From Alphaproteobacteria bacterium (GTDB lineage: Bacteria > Pseudomonadota > Alphaproteobacteria > Rhodospirillales > Rhodospirillaceae): 64,000 bases of DNA. The first letter of the stretch is position 1. Every line of letters starts with the position of its first letter. The DNA is taken from positions 124,001 through 188,000 of the forward strand of contig QJZR01000013.1 of the NCBI GenBank assembly GCA_003246625.1, written 5' to 3'. Below, in pieces: positions 1 through 9,292 of this stretch. A program made the translations under genes and the position numbers. The notes under the pieces were generated by a model. The model did no database searches, was not told where the DNA came from, and saw nothing but the letters and a program-made list of their open reading frames with translations.

Positions 1-217
1 TGCCGCCGATCATCACGGTTGCCGAGCCTTTGACGATGGCGTCGGGCGGGCCGACGCACACGCAGGTATCGCCGACCACGGCGGCGGGTATGCGGCCGAT
101 CAGCACCGTGGGGATCCCGGGCCCGATGATCGGGCCGCCGACGTGGGGGACGGAGGGGGTGCCCGGCGCGGTCATCGGGCAGGTATGCAGGTCGGTCAGC
201 CGTGCGGCGGGGGGCAT
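1..217 (-). CDS. PAAR-domain spike-tip protein (partial, runs off the left edge)
   Basis: Reading leftwards from the ATG at 217 gives a Gly/Pro/Val-rich protein that starts MPPAARLTDLHTCP and contains PHVGGPI, VLIGRIPAAVVGD and a CVCVG motif, the repeat style of PAAR proteins. PAAR proteins fold into a metal-bound cone that caps the VgrG/gpV spike of type VI secretion systems, phage tails and extracellular contractile injection systems. A good ribosome site (GAAGGA) lies 9 nt upstream and overlaps the stop of the preceding spike-tail gene at 230-625, so the two are surely co-transcribed. About 72 codons are visible and the C-terminus lies outside the window, so an attached effector domain cannot be excluded. 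Family assignment is firm; which type of injection system it serves is not visible. Confidence 0.88.
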   Translation of the reverse strand, partial: MPPAARLTDLHTCPMTAPGTPSVPHVGGPIIGPGIPTVLIGRIPAAVVGDTCVCVGPPDAIVKGSATVMIGG

Positions 218-229
218 GGCGTTTTTCCT

Positions 230-625
230 TCAGTTGATGAGGACGATGCCGCCCTTGATAACGGTTTCGCCGCATGCGGAGAGTTTCGCGCCGACATTGC
301 CGGAGAGTTCCGCGGTGGTTCCCGCCCGTGCGGAGAGGGCGGTCTTCGCGTCGAGGGCGAGGTTGCCGTCGGCGGCGAGGGAAATGTTGCCACGGGCGTG
401 AAGATTCAGGTTCCCCGCGCTTTCCAGGCTGATTCCCGTGGCGTCGAGGGTGACGCGGTTGTCGTTGCCGTCGACGATGGAGAGCGAATTCGCCGTGTCG
501 CTGACGATGATCCGGTTGCCGCCCGGGGTGATGATCGTCAACGCCTTGGCTTCGGCGTCGTATTGGAAGGTCAGGTCGGTGGCGCCCATCTTCGGGGGCT
601 CGGGTGTTTTGGGTGTATCGGGCAT
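230..625 (-). CDS. Stand-alone VgrG/gp5-like spike-tail (beta-helix) protein
   Basis: 131 residues from the ATG at 625. The frame stays open upstream but has no better start. After a short Pro-rich N-terminus, residues ~14-131 are strings of alternating short strands with G-N-x-x-L/I-x-x-x-G periodicity (NLNLHARGNISLAADGN, then LSGNVGAKLSACGET). This is the pattern of the C-terminal triple-stranded beta-helix of VgrG and phage T4 gp5 and of DUF2345-like tails. The N-terminal VgrG gp27/gp5 ring domains are absent, so this is only the needle part. The PAAR gene follows 12 nt downstream on the same strand, the usual order of a spike and its tip. The likely role is the membrane-puncturing needle of a contractile injection apparatus. 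It could instead be a remnant of a longer vgrG; no frameshifted upstream part is seen in 626-825. Confidence 0.72.
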   Translation of the reverse strand: MPDTPKTPEPPKMGATDLTFQYDAEAKALTIITPGGNRIIVSDTANSLSIVDGNDNRVTLDATGISLESAGNLNLHARGNISLAADGNLALDAKTALSARAGTTAELSGNVGAKLSACGETVIKGGIVLIN

Positions 626-707
626 GGTCGGACTTTCAGGTTTGGGAAGGAACGGCCGCCGGGAAGCGTATACTCCCCGGGCCCACCCGGCAATCCGCCC
701 GCCCCCG

Positions 708-775
708 GGTTTTGCGCGGAGCGATCGCAGGCATGGGGGGCGCGAGGGGGCCGCGACCCCTCGCAAGGTTTTTCC
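708..775. repeat. Intergenic repeat copy C (short form)
   Basis: Positions 708-724 (GGTTTTGCGCGGAGCGA) match the start of the two longer repeat copies near 19840 and 24100. A perfect hairpin follows (742-749 GCGAGGGG pairing with 757-764 CCCCTCGC), then AAGGTTTT, which also closes copy B at 24205-24212. The middle module with TCACGC and GACGGTTGA is missing here. The copy fills most of the gap between the spike-tail gene and mutY. Confidence 0.6.
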
Positions 776-825
776 CTTGCGGGTCGGGCTTGACGCGGCG
801 GCGGCGGCGGGGCATGGCAGAGGGC

Positions 826-1878
826 ATGAGCGATCTTCCCCTCGATCCCGCGATTCTCGCCGCGCGGCTGTTGGCCTGGTACGACGCCGGGCACCGCGCG
901 TTGCCCTGGCGGCCCGAGGGCGGGGCGCTGGGCGACCCTTACCGCGTCTGGCTGTCCGAGGTGATGCTGCAACAGACCACGGTGGCGGCGGTGGTTCCCT
1001 ATTTCCAGGCGTTTCTGGCCCGCTGGCCGACCTTGCCCGACTTGGCGGCGGCGGACGACGCGGCGGTGATGGCGGCGTGGGCGGGGCTGGGATACTACAG
1101 CCGGGCGCGCAATCTGCTGGCCTGCGCCCGCGCCGTGGCCACGACGCACGGCGGGCGTTTCCCGGCGGAGGAGGCGGCCCTGCGCGCCCTGCCCGGGGTC
1201 GGCCCCTACACCGCGGCGGCGGTTGCCGCCATCGCTTTCGGAAAACCGGCGGCGGCGGTGGACGGCAACGTGGAGCGGGTTCTGGCGCGCCTGACCGACG
1301 ACGCCACGCCGTTGCCCGGCTTCAAGGCGCGCGCCCGGGCGCTGGCCCAGGCGATGGTGCCGGGGGACCGCCCCGGCGATTTCGCCCAGGCGGCGATCGA
1401 CCTGGGGGCGCTGGTTTGCCGCCCGCGCGCGCCGGATTGCCCGGCCTGCCCGTGGGCGGAGGCCTGCCGCGCCCGTGCCGACGGAACCATTGCCCTGCGC
1501 CCGGCGCGGCCGGAGAAGGCGGCGCGGCCGACGCGTCGCGGATATGCCTATTGGGCCGTGGGGCCGCGCGGCGTTTGGCTGGTGCGCCGCCCGCCGAAGG
1601 GCTTGTTGGGCGGGATGTTGGCGCTGCCCTGCGGCGACTGGCTGTCCGGCGCGCCGCTGGCGATCCCGGCGGGGTGGCGGGCGCAAACCCTCAACGCGCC
1701 GGTGCGTCATGTCTTTACCCATTTCGCGCTGACGCTTACGGTGGTGGTCCTGCATCCGCCCGGCGACGACCCCGCCGCCGTGCTGGGCGCGGGCTTCTGG
1801 GGCGGCGCCGCCGACCTGGACGCCCTGCCCACGGTGATGAAGAAGGTCCGCCGCCGCGTCGAGGAAAGCCGAGCATGA
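826..1878 (+). CDS. mutY: Adenine DNA glycosylase MutY
   Basis: 350 residues. Removes adenine mispaired with 8-oxoguanine or guanine in base-excision repair. Visible features: catalytic Glu45 in LSEVMLQQTTV, GLGYYSRARNL (88-98), the helix-hairpin-helix LPGVGPYTA (122-130), catalytic Asp146 in AVDGNVERVL, and four [4Fe-4S] cysteines at 198, 205, 208 and 214 (C-x6-C-x2-C-x5-C). The C-terminal NUDIX-like domain that senses 8-oxoG follows from ~235, including VRHVFTHF at 293-300. An in-frame ATG at 814 (MAEGM...) is an alternative start; neither has a clear ribosome site. The stop overlaps the start of the exporter gene (ATGA at 1875-1878), so translation is coupled. Confidence 0.96.
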   Translation: MSDLPLDPAILAARLLAWYDAGHRALPWRPEGGALGDPYRVWLSEVMLQQTTVAAVVPYFQAFLARWPTLPDLAAADDAAVMAAWAGLGYYSRARNLLACARAVATTHGGRFPAEEAALRALPGVGPYTAAAVAAIAFGKPAAAVDGNVERVLARLTDDATPLPGFKARARALAQAMVPGDRPGDFAQAAIDLGALVCRPRAPDCPACPWAEACRARADGTIALRPARPEKAARPTRRGYAYWAVGPRGVWLVRRPPKGLLGGMLALPCGDWLSGAPLAIPAGWRAQTLNAPVRHVFTHFALTLTVVVLHPPGDDPAAVLGAGFWGGAADLDALPTVMKKVRRRVEESRA

Positions 1879-2504
1879 TCATCGATCCCGCCACCCTGCT
1901 GGCCTTCGCCGCCGCCTCCACCCTGTTGGCCTTGGCGCCGGGACCGGACAACATTTTCGTTCTCGCCCAGTCGGCGATGAAGGGCAGCGCCGCCGGGCTG
2001 ATGGTGACCCTCGGCCTGTGCACCGGCCTGGTCGTCCATACCTCGGCGGTGGCCCTGGGTGTCGCCGCGCTGGTGATGACCTCGGCGGTGGCCTTCGCCG
2101 TCTTGAAGTACGCGGGCGCCGCCTATCTGGCCTTCCTCGCCTGGAAGGCGTTCCGCGCCGGGGCCGAGCCCCTGGGCGCCGCCGCCGACGCCCCCGCCGA
2201 CTGGCGCCGCATGTACCTGCGCGGCATCGTGATGAACGTCACCAACCCCAAGGTGGCGATCTTTTTCCTGGCCTTCCTGCCGCAGTTCGTTTCCCCCGGG
2301 CGCGGCAACCCGGCGGCGCAGATTTTTCTGTTGGGCGCGGTGTTCATGCTATGCGCGCTGGTCTGCTTTTCCGCCATCGCCCTGGCCGCCGACCGCTTGA
2401 GCGTCTGGTTGCGCCGGTCCGAGCGCGGGCAGGTGATTCTTAACCGCGCCGCCGGGGCGATCTTTCTGGGCCTGGCCGCCAAGCTGGCTCTGGCGCAGCG
2501 CTAG
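1875..2504 (+). CDS. LysE/RhtB-family amino-acid exporter
   Basis: 209 residues with about six hydrophobic segments. The N-terminal signature PGPDNIFVLAQSAMKG (about residues 18-33) and the mid-protein NVTNPKVAIFFLAFLPQF are typical of the LysE/RhtB/CadD superfamily, inner-membrane exporters of amino acids or related small molecules. The substrate cannot be told from the sequence. Length is normal for the family. It is translationally coupled to mutY by an ATGA overlap, which probably reflects compact packing rather than shared function. Confidence 0.93.
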   Translation: MIIDPATLLAFAAASTLLALAPGPDNIFVLAQSAMKGSAAGLMVTLGLCTGLVVHTSAVALGVAALVMTSAVAFAVLKYAGAAYLAFLAWKAFRAGAEPLGAAADAPADWRRMYLRGIVMNVTNPKVAIFFLAFLPQFVSPGRGNPAAQIFLLGAVFMLCALVCFSAIALAADRLSVWLRRSERGQVILNRAAGAIFLGLAAKLALAQR

Positions 2505-2592
2505 GGCGCTTTCCCCCTTGAAGCCGCGCGGGCGCGGTGCTAAGACGCAAGACATGACCGACGTCACCTTCACCGTGCTGAAAGGCTATTGG

Positions 2593-2623
2593 CGCTTCCG
2601 TTAGGAAGCGGCATGACGTCATG
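2593..2623. promoter_or_regulatory. Hairpin plus 12-nt perfect palindrome between exporter and acetyltransferase genes
   Basis: CGCTTCC (2593-2599) pairs with GGAAGCG (2604-2610) over a GTTA loop. The perfect palindrome CATGACGTCATG follows at 2612-2623, then TATTTT. The hairpin could end mutY-lysE transcription; the palindrome has the form of a dimeric regulator site for the acetyltransferase gene at 2710. Structure is seen; function is inferred. Confidence 0.4.
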
Positions 2624-2709
2624 TATTTTGACCATCGCCGCCGTGTTCGGGGCAGGCATGGTCAAACAGCGATGCAGCTTCGGCACGGCGGCCTTCCAGA
2701 GAGAAGGCC

Positions 2710-3225
2710 ATGAATATCCTCCCCGATCATTTGCGCACCCGCCGCTGCCGCATTGCCCTGTTGCGGGCCGAGGACGCCGCCGCCTTGCAGGCGATCACCG
2801 ACGAGTCCGTCACCTCGCGGGTGCACTTCCTGCCCGCCCCGTTCACCGTCGCCGACGCCGCGACGCTGATCCGCGCGGCGGACGGACACCGCTTTTACGG
2901 CGTCTGGGAACGGGACGAGGCGCGCCTGCTAGGCGTCGTCGGGGCGAACCCCAGGAATTCCTACGAGATCGAGGTGGGGTATTGGTTCGCCGCCGTGGCG
3001 CGCGGGCGCGGCCTGGCGGGCGAGGCGGTGCGGGCGGTGATCGCCGGGCTGGCCGACCGCAACCCGGTCAGCCGCATCGTCGCCGAATGCCGCCCGGACA
3101 ACGCGCCGTCGTGGCGCCTGCTGGAACGCGTCGGCTTCGCCGCGACGGGGGACAAGGGCAAACGCCCGGGACGCGAGCTTTTGTCCTGGCGGGTTTGCCC
3201 CGGCGTGCGGTTCGACGTCTGTTAA
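2710..3225 (+). CDS. GNAT-family N-acetyltransferase (RimJ/RimL-like)
   Basis: 171 residues. Starts at an ATG preceded by AGAGAAGG at good spacing. The opening LRTRRCRIALLRAEDAAAL and the acetyl-CoA-binding region around ARGRGLAGEAVRAVIAG (Arg/Gly-rich loop followed by a helix), then NAPSWRLLERVGF, are the standard layout of GNAT enzymes of the Acetyltransf_3 group. Relatives acetylate protein N-termini, antibiotics or small metabolites; the acceptor cannot be predicted. It stands alone, with its own 200-nt upstream region and the AT-rich region of the next gene downstream. Confidence 0.9.
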   Translation: MNILPDHLRTRRCRIALLRAEDAAALQAITDESVTSRVHFLPAPFTVADAATLIRAADGHRFYGVWERDEARLLGVVGANPRNSYEIEVGYWFAAVARGRGLAGEAVRAVIAGLADRNPVSRIVAECRPDNAPSWRLLERVGFAATGDKGKRPGRELLSWRVCPGVRFDVC

Positions 3226-3320
3226 GGAAAACGCAGGGCGGGAGCGGGCGATTTTCTTGCCCGTCTAAGGGGTATCCGGAGGAGATTTTTCTCCCTCGGG
3301 TCGTTCCTTTTTTTGAGGGA

Positions 3321-3342
3321 TAATTTATATTATATAAATATT
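3321..3342. promoter_or_regulatory. 22-nt run of pure A/T with an inverted repeat before the GGDEF-EAL gene
   Basis: Positions 3321-3342 contain no G or C, in a region otherwise very G+C rich. Inside it ATTTATAT (3323-3330) and ATATAAAT (3332-3339) form a perfect inverted repeat around T3331. It lies 30-51 nt before the GTG start at 3372, so it probably supplies an easily melted -10 region, a site for an AT-reading regulator, or both. A strong ribosome site (GGAGG, 3365-3369) follows a G-run. Confidence 0.5.
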
Positions 3343-3371
3343 GTTTACCCCATTTCGGGGGGGGGAGGTAG

Positions 3372-5615
3372 GTGGGCGTGACGTTGGCATCCGAGCCGAA
3401 AACCAGGCCCTTGGGCGTATCCGGCAAGAAGTATCCGTTCGCGTTGCGCGTGGCCTTGCCGGTGGTGCTGGCGGTGCTGGCCGCCGCCGCGATCTTCCAT
3501 TCCTTCCTGTTCTGGTCGATGCGGTCGATCGACGCGGTCTCGGTCGAACGGCAGCGCGATTTGGCGCTGGTGGTGATCGGCCAGTTGCGGACGTCGGTCG
3601 CCCACGACCAGGAAAGCGCCACCGTTTGGGACGACGCGGTTCTGGCCTTGCAGCGGGGGGCGGACCCGGATTGGGTCAACGACAACCTGGGTGGGTGGAT
3701 GTACACGTTCTTCCGCCACAACGGGGTGGTCATCCTGTCCCCCTCGGACCAGCCGCTTTATGCCTATGAAAACGACGCGGCGGTTCCGGTGGAGACCTAT
3801 GGCGACCTCCGGCCCCTGGTCGCCCCGATGCTGGCCGAACTGCGCCGCAAGATGCGTTGGGGGGACCCCCAGACCATCGATGAGCATTTCCGTACGCCCG
3901 GGGTTTCCGACCTCGTCATGGTGAGGGGACGTCCCGCCGTCGTCAGTTTGAAGCCGGTGGTCTCGGAAAGCGGCAAGGTGAAGCAGACGCGGGGACGGGA
4001 ATTCGTCCACCTGGCCGTGCGCTATCTGGACGGCGACTTCCTGGACGACCTGTCGAAGCGCTATCTGTTTTCCGATCTTCGCTTCTCCCGCCAGGGCGAA
4101 ACCGCGAAGAACCAGGACAAACTGCCCCTGGTCAACGCCCAGGGAAACGTTCTCGGGTATTTCGTCTGGTCGCCGTACCTGCCCGGCCGCGATTTCCTGG
4201 TTTCGATCAAGCCGGTCCTCGTGGTTTCCTTCCTGGTGCTGCTGGGGTGCGTCGGGGCCTTCCTGGCGTTCTGGCGGCGCAACGAGAAAACCCGGCAGGA
4301 ACACGAACGGCACATCCACTATCTGGCGCATGTGGATTCCTTGACCGGTCTTCTCAACCGCCCGTCGTTCGAGCGCGAACTGGACGACACCCTGTCCGTC
4401 TTCCACGAGGAAGTCGCGCGCGGCGCGGTGATCTATCTCGACCTCGACCGTTTCAAGGACGTCAACGACACCCTGGGCCACGCCGCGGGCGACCAGGTGG
4501 TGCGCGAGGTGGCGCAGCGGCTTTCCTCCTTGCAGAAAAAGGGAACCGGCGTGTTCCGCGTCGGCGGCGACGAGTTCGTTCTTCTGGTTCCCCATTGCGA
4601 CGCCGTGGGGGCCGCCGCCATCTGTTCGCGGATTCTCCGCCTGCTGCACGCGCCGTTCCTGGTTCGCGGCGCGCGGGTGCACCTGGGCGGGTCGATCGGC
4701 GTCGCCCTGTTCCCCGAACACGGATCGACCGCCTCCGAACTGATGCGCCGGGCGGACGTGGCGTTGTACGAGGCGAAGACCGCCGGGCGGAACCGCTTCG
4801 CGGTGTTCGACGTCGACATGGACGCGGTCCTGCGCGAACGCGCGCACCTGGAGCAGGATTTGCGCGCCGCGTTGGTCGACGGCCGGGAAATCGCCCTGCA
4901 CTATCAGCCGAAGTACCATGCGGCGGATTTTTCCCTGGCCGCCGTCGAGGTTTTGGTCCGCTGGCAGCGTCCGGGATACGGCTGGGTTTCCCCGGCGCAG
5001 TTCATTCCCGCCGCCGAGGCCTCCGGCGCGATCCTGCCGCTCGGCCATCGGGTGCTTGAGGAAGCCTGCCGGGTGGCGCGGGACTGGCCGCTGGAAAGCG
5101 TCGCCGTCAACGTTTCCGCCGTGCAACTGCGCAATCCCGGTTTTGCCGAGGAAGTCCGCCAGATCCTGCGCGACACCGGCATGCCCGCCCATCGCCTGGA
5201 ACTGGAGGTGACGGAAACCTCGTGGCTGGACGAAACCGGCAACAGCCTGGACAACATCCGTGCCCTGCGCGAGGAGGGAATCCGCATCGCGCTGGACGAT
5301 TTCGGCACCGGCTTCTCGTCGTTCGGGCGTCTGCTGGAGGCGGACGTCGACCGCATCAAGATCGACCAAAGCTTCATTCGCGGCATCGGCGACTTTCCCG
5401 GCGACATGGCGATCGTCAAGGCCATCGTCGACTTGGCGCGGGTGAAGAACCTTCAGGTCACGGCGGAAGGGGTGGAAACCGGGCGGGTGGCGGAGTTGCT
5501 GGCCGAGATCGGTTGCGACGAGTTGCAGGGGTATTTCTTCTCGCAGCCGTTGCCGGAGGCGGACTTCGTCGCGCTGCTGCAAAAGCCCGCCATGCCGCGC
5601 GCCGCCGTCGAGTAA
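3372..5615 (+). CDS. Membrane CHASE4-like sensor diguanylate cyclase/phosphodiesterase (GGDEF-EAL)
   Basis: 747 residues, GTG start 2 nt after GGAGGTAG. A membrane segment at ~21-43 is followed by a ~230-residue extracytoplasmic region resembling CHASE4 (HDQESATVWDDAV), a second membrane segment at ~281-302, then GGDEF and EAL domains. The cyclase motif is intact (GGDEF at 398-402). The product-inhibition RxxD site is absent: the equivalent place reads KKGT. The phosphodiesterase motif reads EVL (526-528), a variant seen in active enzymes. The other catalytic motifs are present: NVSAVQL, EVTETSW, DDFGTG (642-647), IKIDQSF, AEGVET and QGYFFSQP. It should sense a periplasmic signal and make and/or hydrolyse cyclic-di-GMP. 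The net activity cannot be read from sequence. Confidence 0.94.
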   Translation: MGVTLASEPKTRPLGVSGKKYPFALRVALPVVLAVLAAAAIFHSFLFWSMRSIDAVSVERQRDLALVVIGQLRTSVAHDQESATVWDDAVLALQRGADPDWVNDNLGGWMYTFFRHNGVVILSPSDQPLYAYENDAAVPVETYGDLRPLVAPMLAELRRKMRWGDPQTIDEHFRTPGVSDLVMVRGRPAVVSLKPVVSESGKVKQTRGREFVHLAVRYLDGDFLDDLSKRYLFSDLRFSRQGETAKNQDKLPLVNAQGNVLGYFVWSPYLPGRDFLVSIKPVLVVSFLVLLGCVGAFLAFWRRNEKTRQEHERHIHYLAHVDSLTGLLNRPSFERELDDTLSVFHEEVARGAVIYLDLDRFKDVNDTLGHAAGDQVVREVAQRLSSLQKKGTGVFRVGGDEFVLLVPHCDAVGAAAICSRILRLLHAPFLVRGARVHLGGSIGVALFPEHGSTASELMRRADVALYEAKTAGRNRFAVFDVDMDAVLRERAHLEQDLRAALVDGREIALHYQPKYHAADFSLAAVEVLVRWQRPGYGWVSPAQFIPAAEASGAILPLGHRVLEEACRVARDWPLESVAVNVSAVQLRNPGFAEEVRQILRDTGMPAHRLELEVTETSWLDETGNSLDNIRALREEGIRIALDDFGTGFSSFGRLLEADVDRIKIDQSFIRGIGDFPGDMAIVKAIVDLARVKNLQVTAEGVETGRVAELLAEIGCDELQGYFFSQPLPEADFVALLQKPAMPRAAVE

Positions 5616-5624
5616 CGCCCGGGC

Positions 5625-7365
<1,741 letters not shown>

Positions 7366-7373
7366 GGTCGGTT

Positions 7374-9179
7374 TCAGAATCCCCGCGGGCGGAGGGCGAG
7401 GCGCGCCTCCGGCCGATCCTGCGGAGCATAGACCGGCCAGTCGCCGGACACCACCGCGTCGAGCGACGGCGCGTTCTGGTCCAGGCGCAGGCGATAGATC
7501 CACAGGTTGGCCATGATCCGTTCGATGAAGCGGCGGCTTTCGCGGCAGGCCAGGGATTCGATGAACAACAGCGGGTCGTCGCCCGCCTTCGCCTTGCGGC
7601 TCCAGGTGGCCAGGTTGCCCGGCCCGCCGTTGTAGGCGACCGCCAGGAAGAACAGGTTGCCGCCCACCGCCGGTTCGTCGAGCAGGTGGTCGAGATAGCG
7701 CTGGCCGAGGGAGAGGTTGACCTCGGGGTCGAACAGGGCGTCCTTGTCGCGCACCCGTCCCGCCGAGATGAAGCGCGCGGTGGCGGGCATCAGCTGCATC
7801 AGGCCGCGCGCCCCGGCGCGGCTTTTGGCGTTGGGGTCGAAGCCGGATTCCTGGCGGGCGAAGGCGTAGACGAGGGCGCGGTCCACCTTCCAGCCGTCGC
7901 TGGGGGTCCACCCCGGCACCGGATAGCGGGCGTTGTCGTAGATCACCCCTTCGCGGCGCTGCATCTCGGACGAAAGGCGGATCGACAGGGAGGCGAGCCC
8001 CCCGGCGTCGGCCACCGCGACGATTGCCTGTTGCGTCGGCGGATCGACGGCGGGGAAGAGCAGGCGAAGCTCCGCCTCGGCGCGTTCCGGCTCGCCCACC
8101 TGGATCAGGGCCATGGCGCGCCGCCCGCCGGCCAGTTGCGACAGGGTGTCGCGGTCGTCGGCGGAAATGGTCTCCGTGTCCCAGCCGAAGCCGAGCGGCA
8201 GGCCCAGCGCGCGGCGGGAAATCAGACCGTAGAAGGTGCGCGAATGGTCCGCCGACAGCGACAGCCATTGCGTCACGGTTTGCGGATGGCGCGCCTGCAA
8301 GGCGGCGCGCGCCGCCCAGAAACCGCCCGCCGCCTGCGTCCAGGGGTCGGCGCGGTGCGAACGGGCGACGATGCCGAAATAGGTCTCGGCGTCGTCGAAG
8401 CGTTTCAGGCGCCAACTGGCCAGGCCTGCGGCCCAGGCCGCCTGCGGCGCGCGGGCGCCGGATCGCCGCACGGCGGGCGCCGCCCAGGCCAGCGCCAGGT
8501 TGTCGTCCCGGTCGAGGACATACGAAAAGGCCAGGGCGCCGCGCAGCCGGTCGGTGTCGGTGGCGGTGAGCAGGCGGGACAGCGGCGTGTCGGTGAGCAG
8601 ACGCTTCGCGATCAGGGTCGAGCCGTGGCGCAGGGCACGCCGGAACTTGCGGGTCAGCGCGTTGGCGGTGTCGGCGTCGGCGTGGCGCAGATGGGACAGC
8701 GACAGACCGCGCAGCCACAGTTCGCCGCCGTCGATGCCCCCGGCGCCGCGCAGGGGTTCCGCCGCCTCGGGGGACGGCACCGTGACCTTGAGGCGGGTTT
8801 TCGCCAGCTGGTGGATGGCGGCGGCGTCGGGATGGTCGGCGTAGTCCTCGAGCCACTGCAGGATGTCGGCGCGGTCGGGGGTGCGGTTTTCCGGGCGCAG
8901 ATGGCGCTGCGCCAACGCCGTGCCGACCAGGAGGTCGTCCTCCAGCCGGTCGATGAGGACGTCGGCGGCGGCGAAGTCGCCGCGTTTCTGCAAGGCGAAG
9001 ATGCGGCGGTAGAGGTCGGCGTCGGCGCCGGAGAGGACGTCGTCGAAGGCGGCGCGGGCATCGGCCAGGGGCGTGTCGAAGCCCGAGGGAGAATCGGAGG
9101 CCCCCGCCGTCCCCGGGAGGACGCAGGCGATTCCGATCATCCCCGCCAGCAACGATCCGAGCCAGCCTGGGCGCATCAC
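7374..9179 (-). CDS. slt: Soluble lytic murein transglycosylase (Slt-type)
   Basis: 601 residues with an N-terminal signal peptide (hydrophobic ~5-26, cleavage near AGA-SD), so periplasmic. A long alpha-helical superhelical region of ~400 residues precedes the C-terminal SLT catalytic domain. Catalytic Glu lies in FARQESGFDPNAKS (~residue 437), followed by GARGLMQLMPATA and later AVAYNGGPGN, the classic GEWL-like motifs. Enzymes of this family cleave peptidoglycan glycan strands with formation of 1,6-anhydro-MurNAc for recycling or cell-wall remodelling. Size matches E. coli Slt70-like proteins. It lies between udg and rnhB on the same strand. ATG at 9176 is an alternative start. Confidence 0.94.
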   Translation of the reverse strand: MMRPGWLGSLLAGMIGIACVLPGTAGASDSPSGFDTPLADARAAFDDVLSGADADLYRRIFALQKRGDFAAADVLIDRLEDDLLVGTALAQRHLRPENRTPDRADILQWLEDYADHPDAAAIHQLAKTRLKVTVPSPEAAEPLRGAGGIDGGELWLRGLSLSHLRHADADTANALTRKFRRALRHGSTLIAKRLLTDTPLSRLLTATDTDRLRGALAFSYVLDRDDNLALAWAAPAVRRSGARAPQAAWAAGLASWRLKRFDDAETYFGIVARSHRADPWTQAAGGFWAARAALQARHPQTVTQWLSLSADHSRTFYGLISRRALGLPLGFGWDTETISADDRDTLSQLAGGRRAMALIQVGEPERAEAELRLLFPAVDPPTQQAIVAVADAGGLASLSIRLSSEMQRREGVIYDNARYPVPGWTPSDGWKVDRALVYAFARQESGFDPNAKSRAGARGLMQLMPATARFISAGRVRDKDALFDPEVNLSLGQRYLDHLLDEPAVGGNLFFLAVAYNGGPGNLATWSRKAKAGDDPLLFIESLACRESRRFIERIMANLWIYRLRLDQNAPSLDAVVSGDWPVYAPQDRPEARLALRPRGF

Positions 9180-9292
9180 TCCGCCCTTCCCATCGAAAAT
9201 CCTTTCGGTTTCGGTGTGTGGATGCGCCGCGCGTGCGACGGATCGAGACTAGCCACGGCGGTGGGCGGAGGCAAGGGCGGGTGTGACGGCGA

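Noticed and set aside
230-766. Longer form of the spike-tail protein starting at 766
   Set aside because: The extra 47 residues are encoded by the repeat and gap DNA and have Arg/Pro-rich nonsense composition; the ATG at 625 fits the family.
571-1755. Long minus-strand frame across mutY
   Set aside because: Gln/Arg/Pro-rich shadow of mutY; many similar antisense frames occur across the window and were left out for the same reason.
2554-2604. 16-codon frame MTDVTFTVLKGYWRFR between the exporter and acetyltransferase genes
   Set aside because: No ribosome site, and its end is part of a perfect hairpin; more likely chance.
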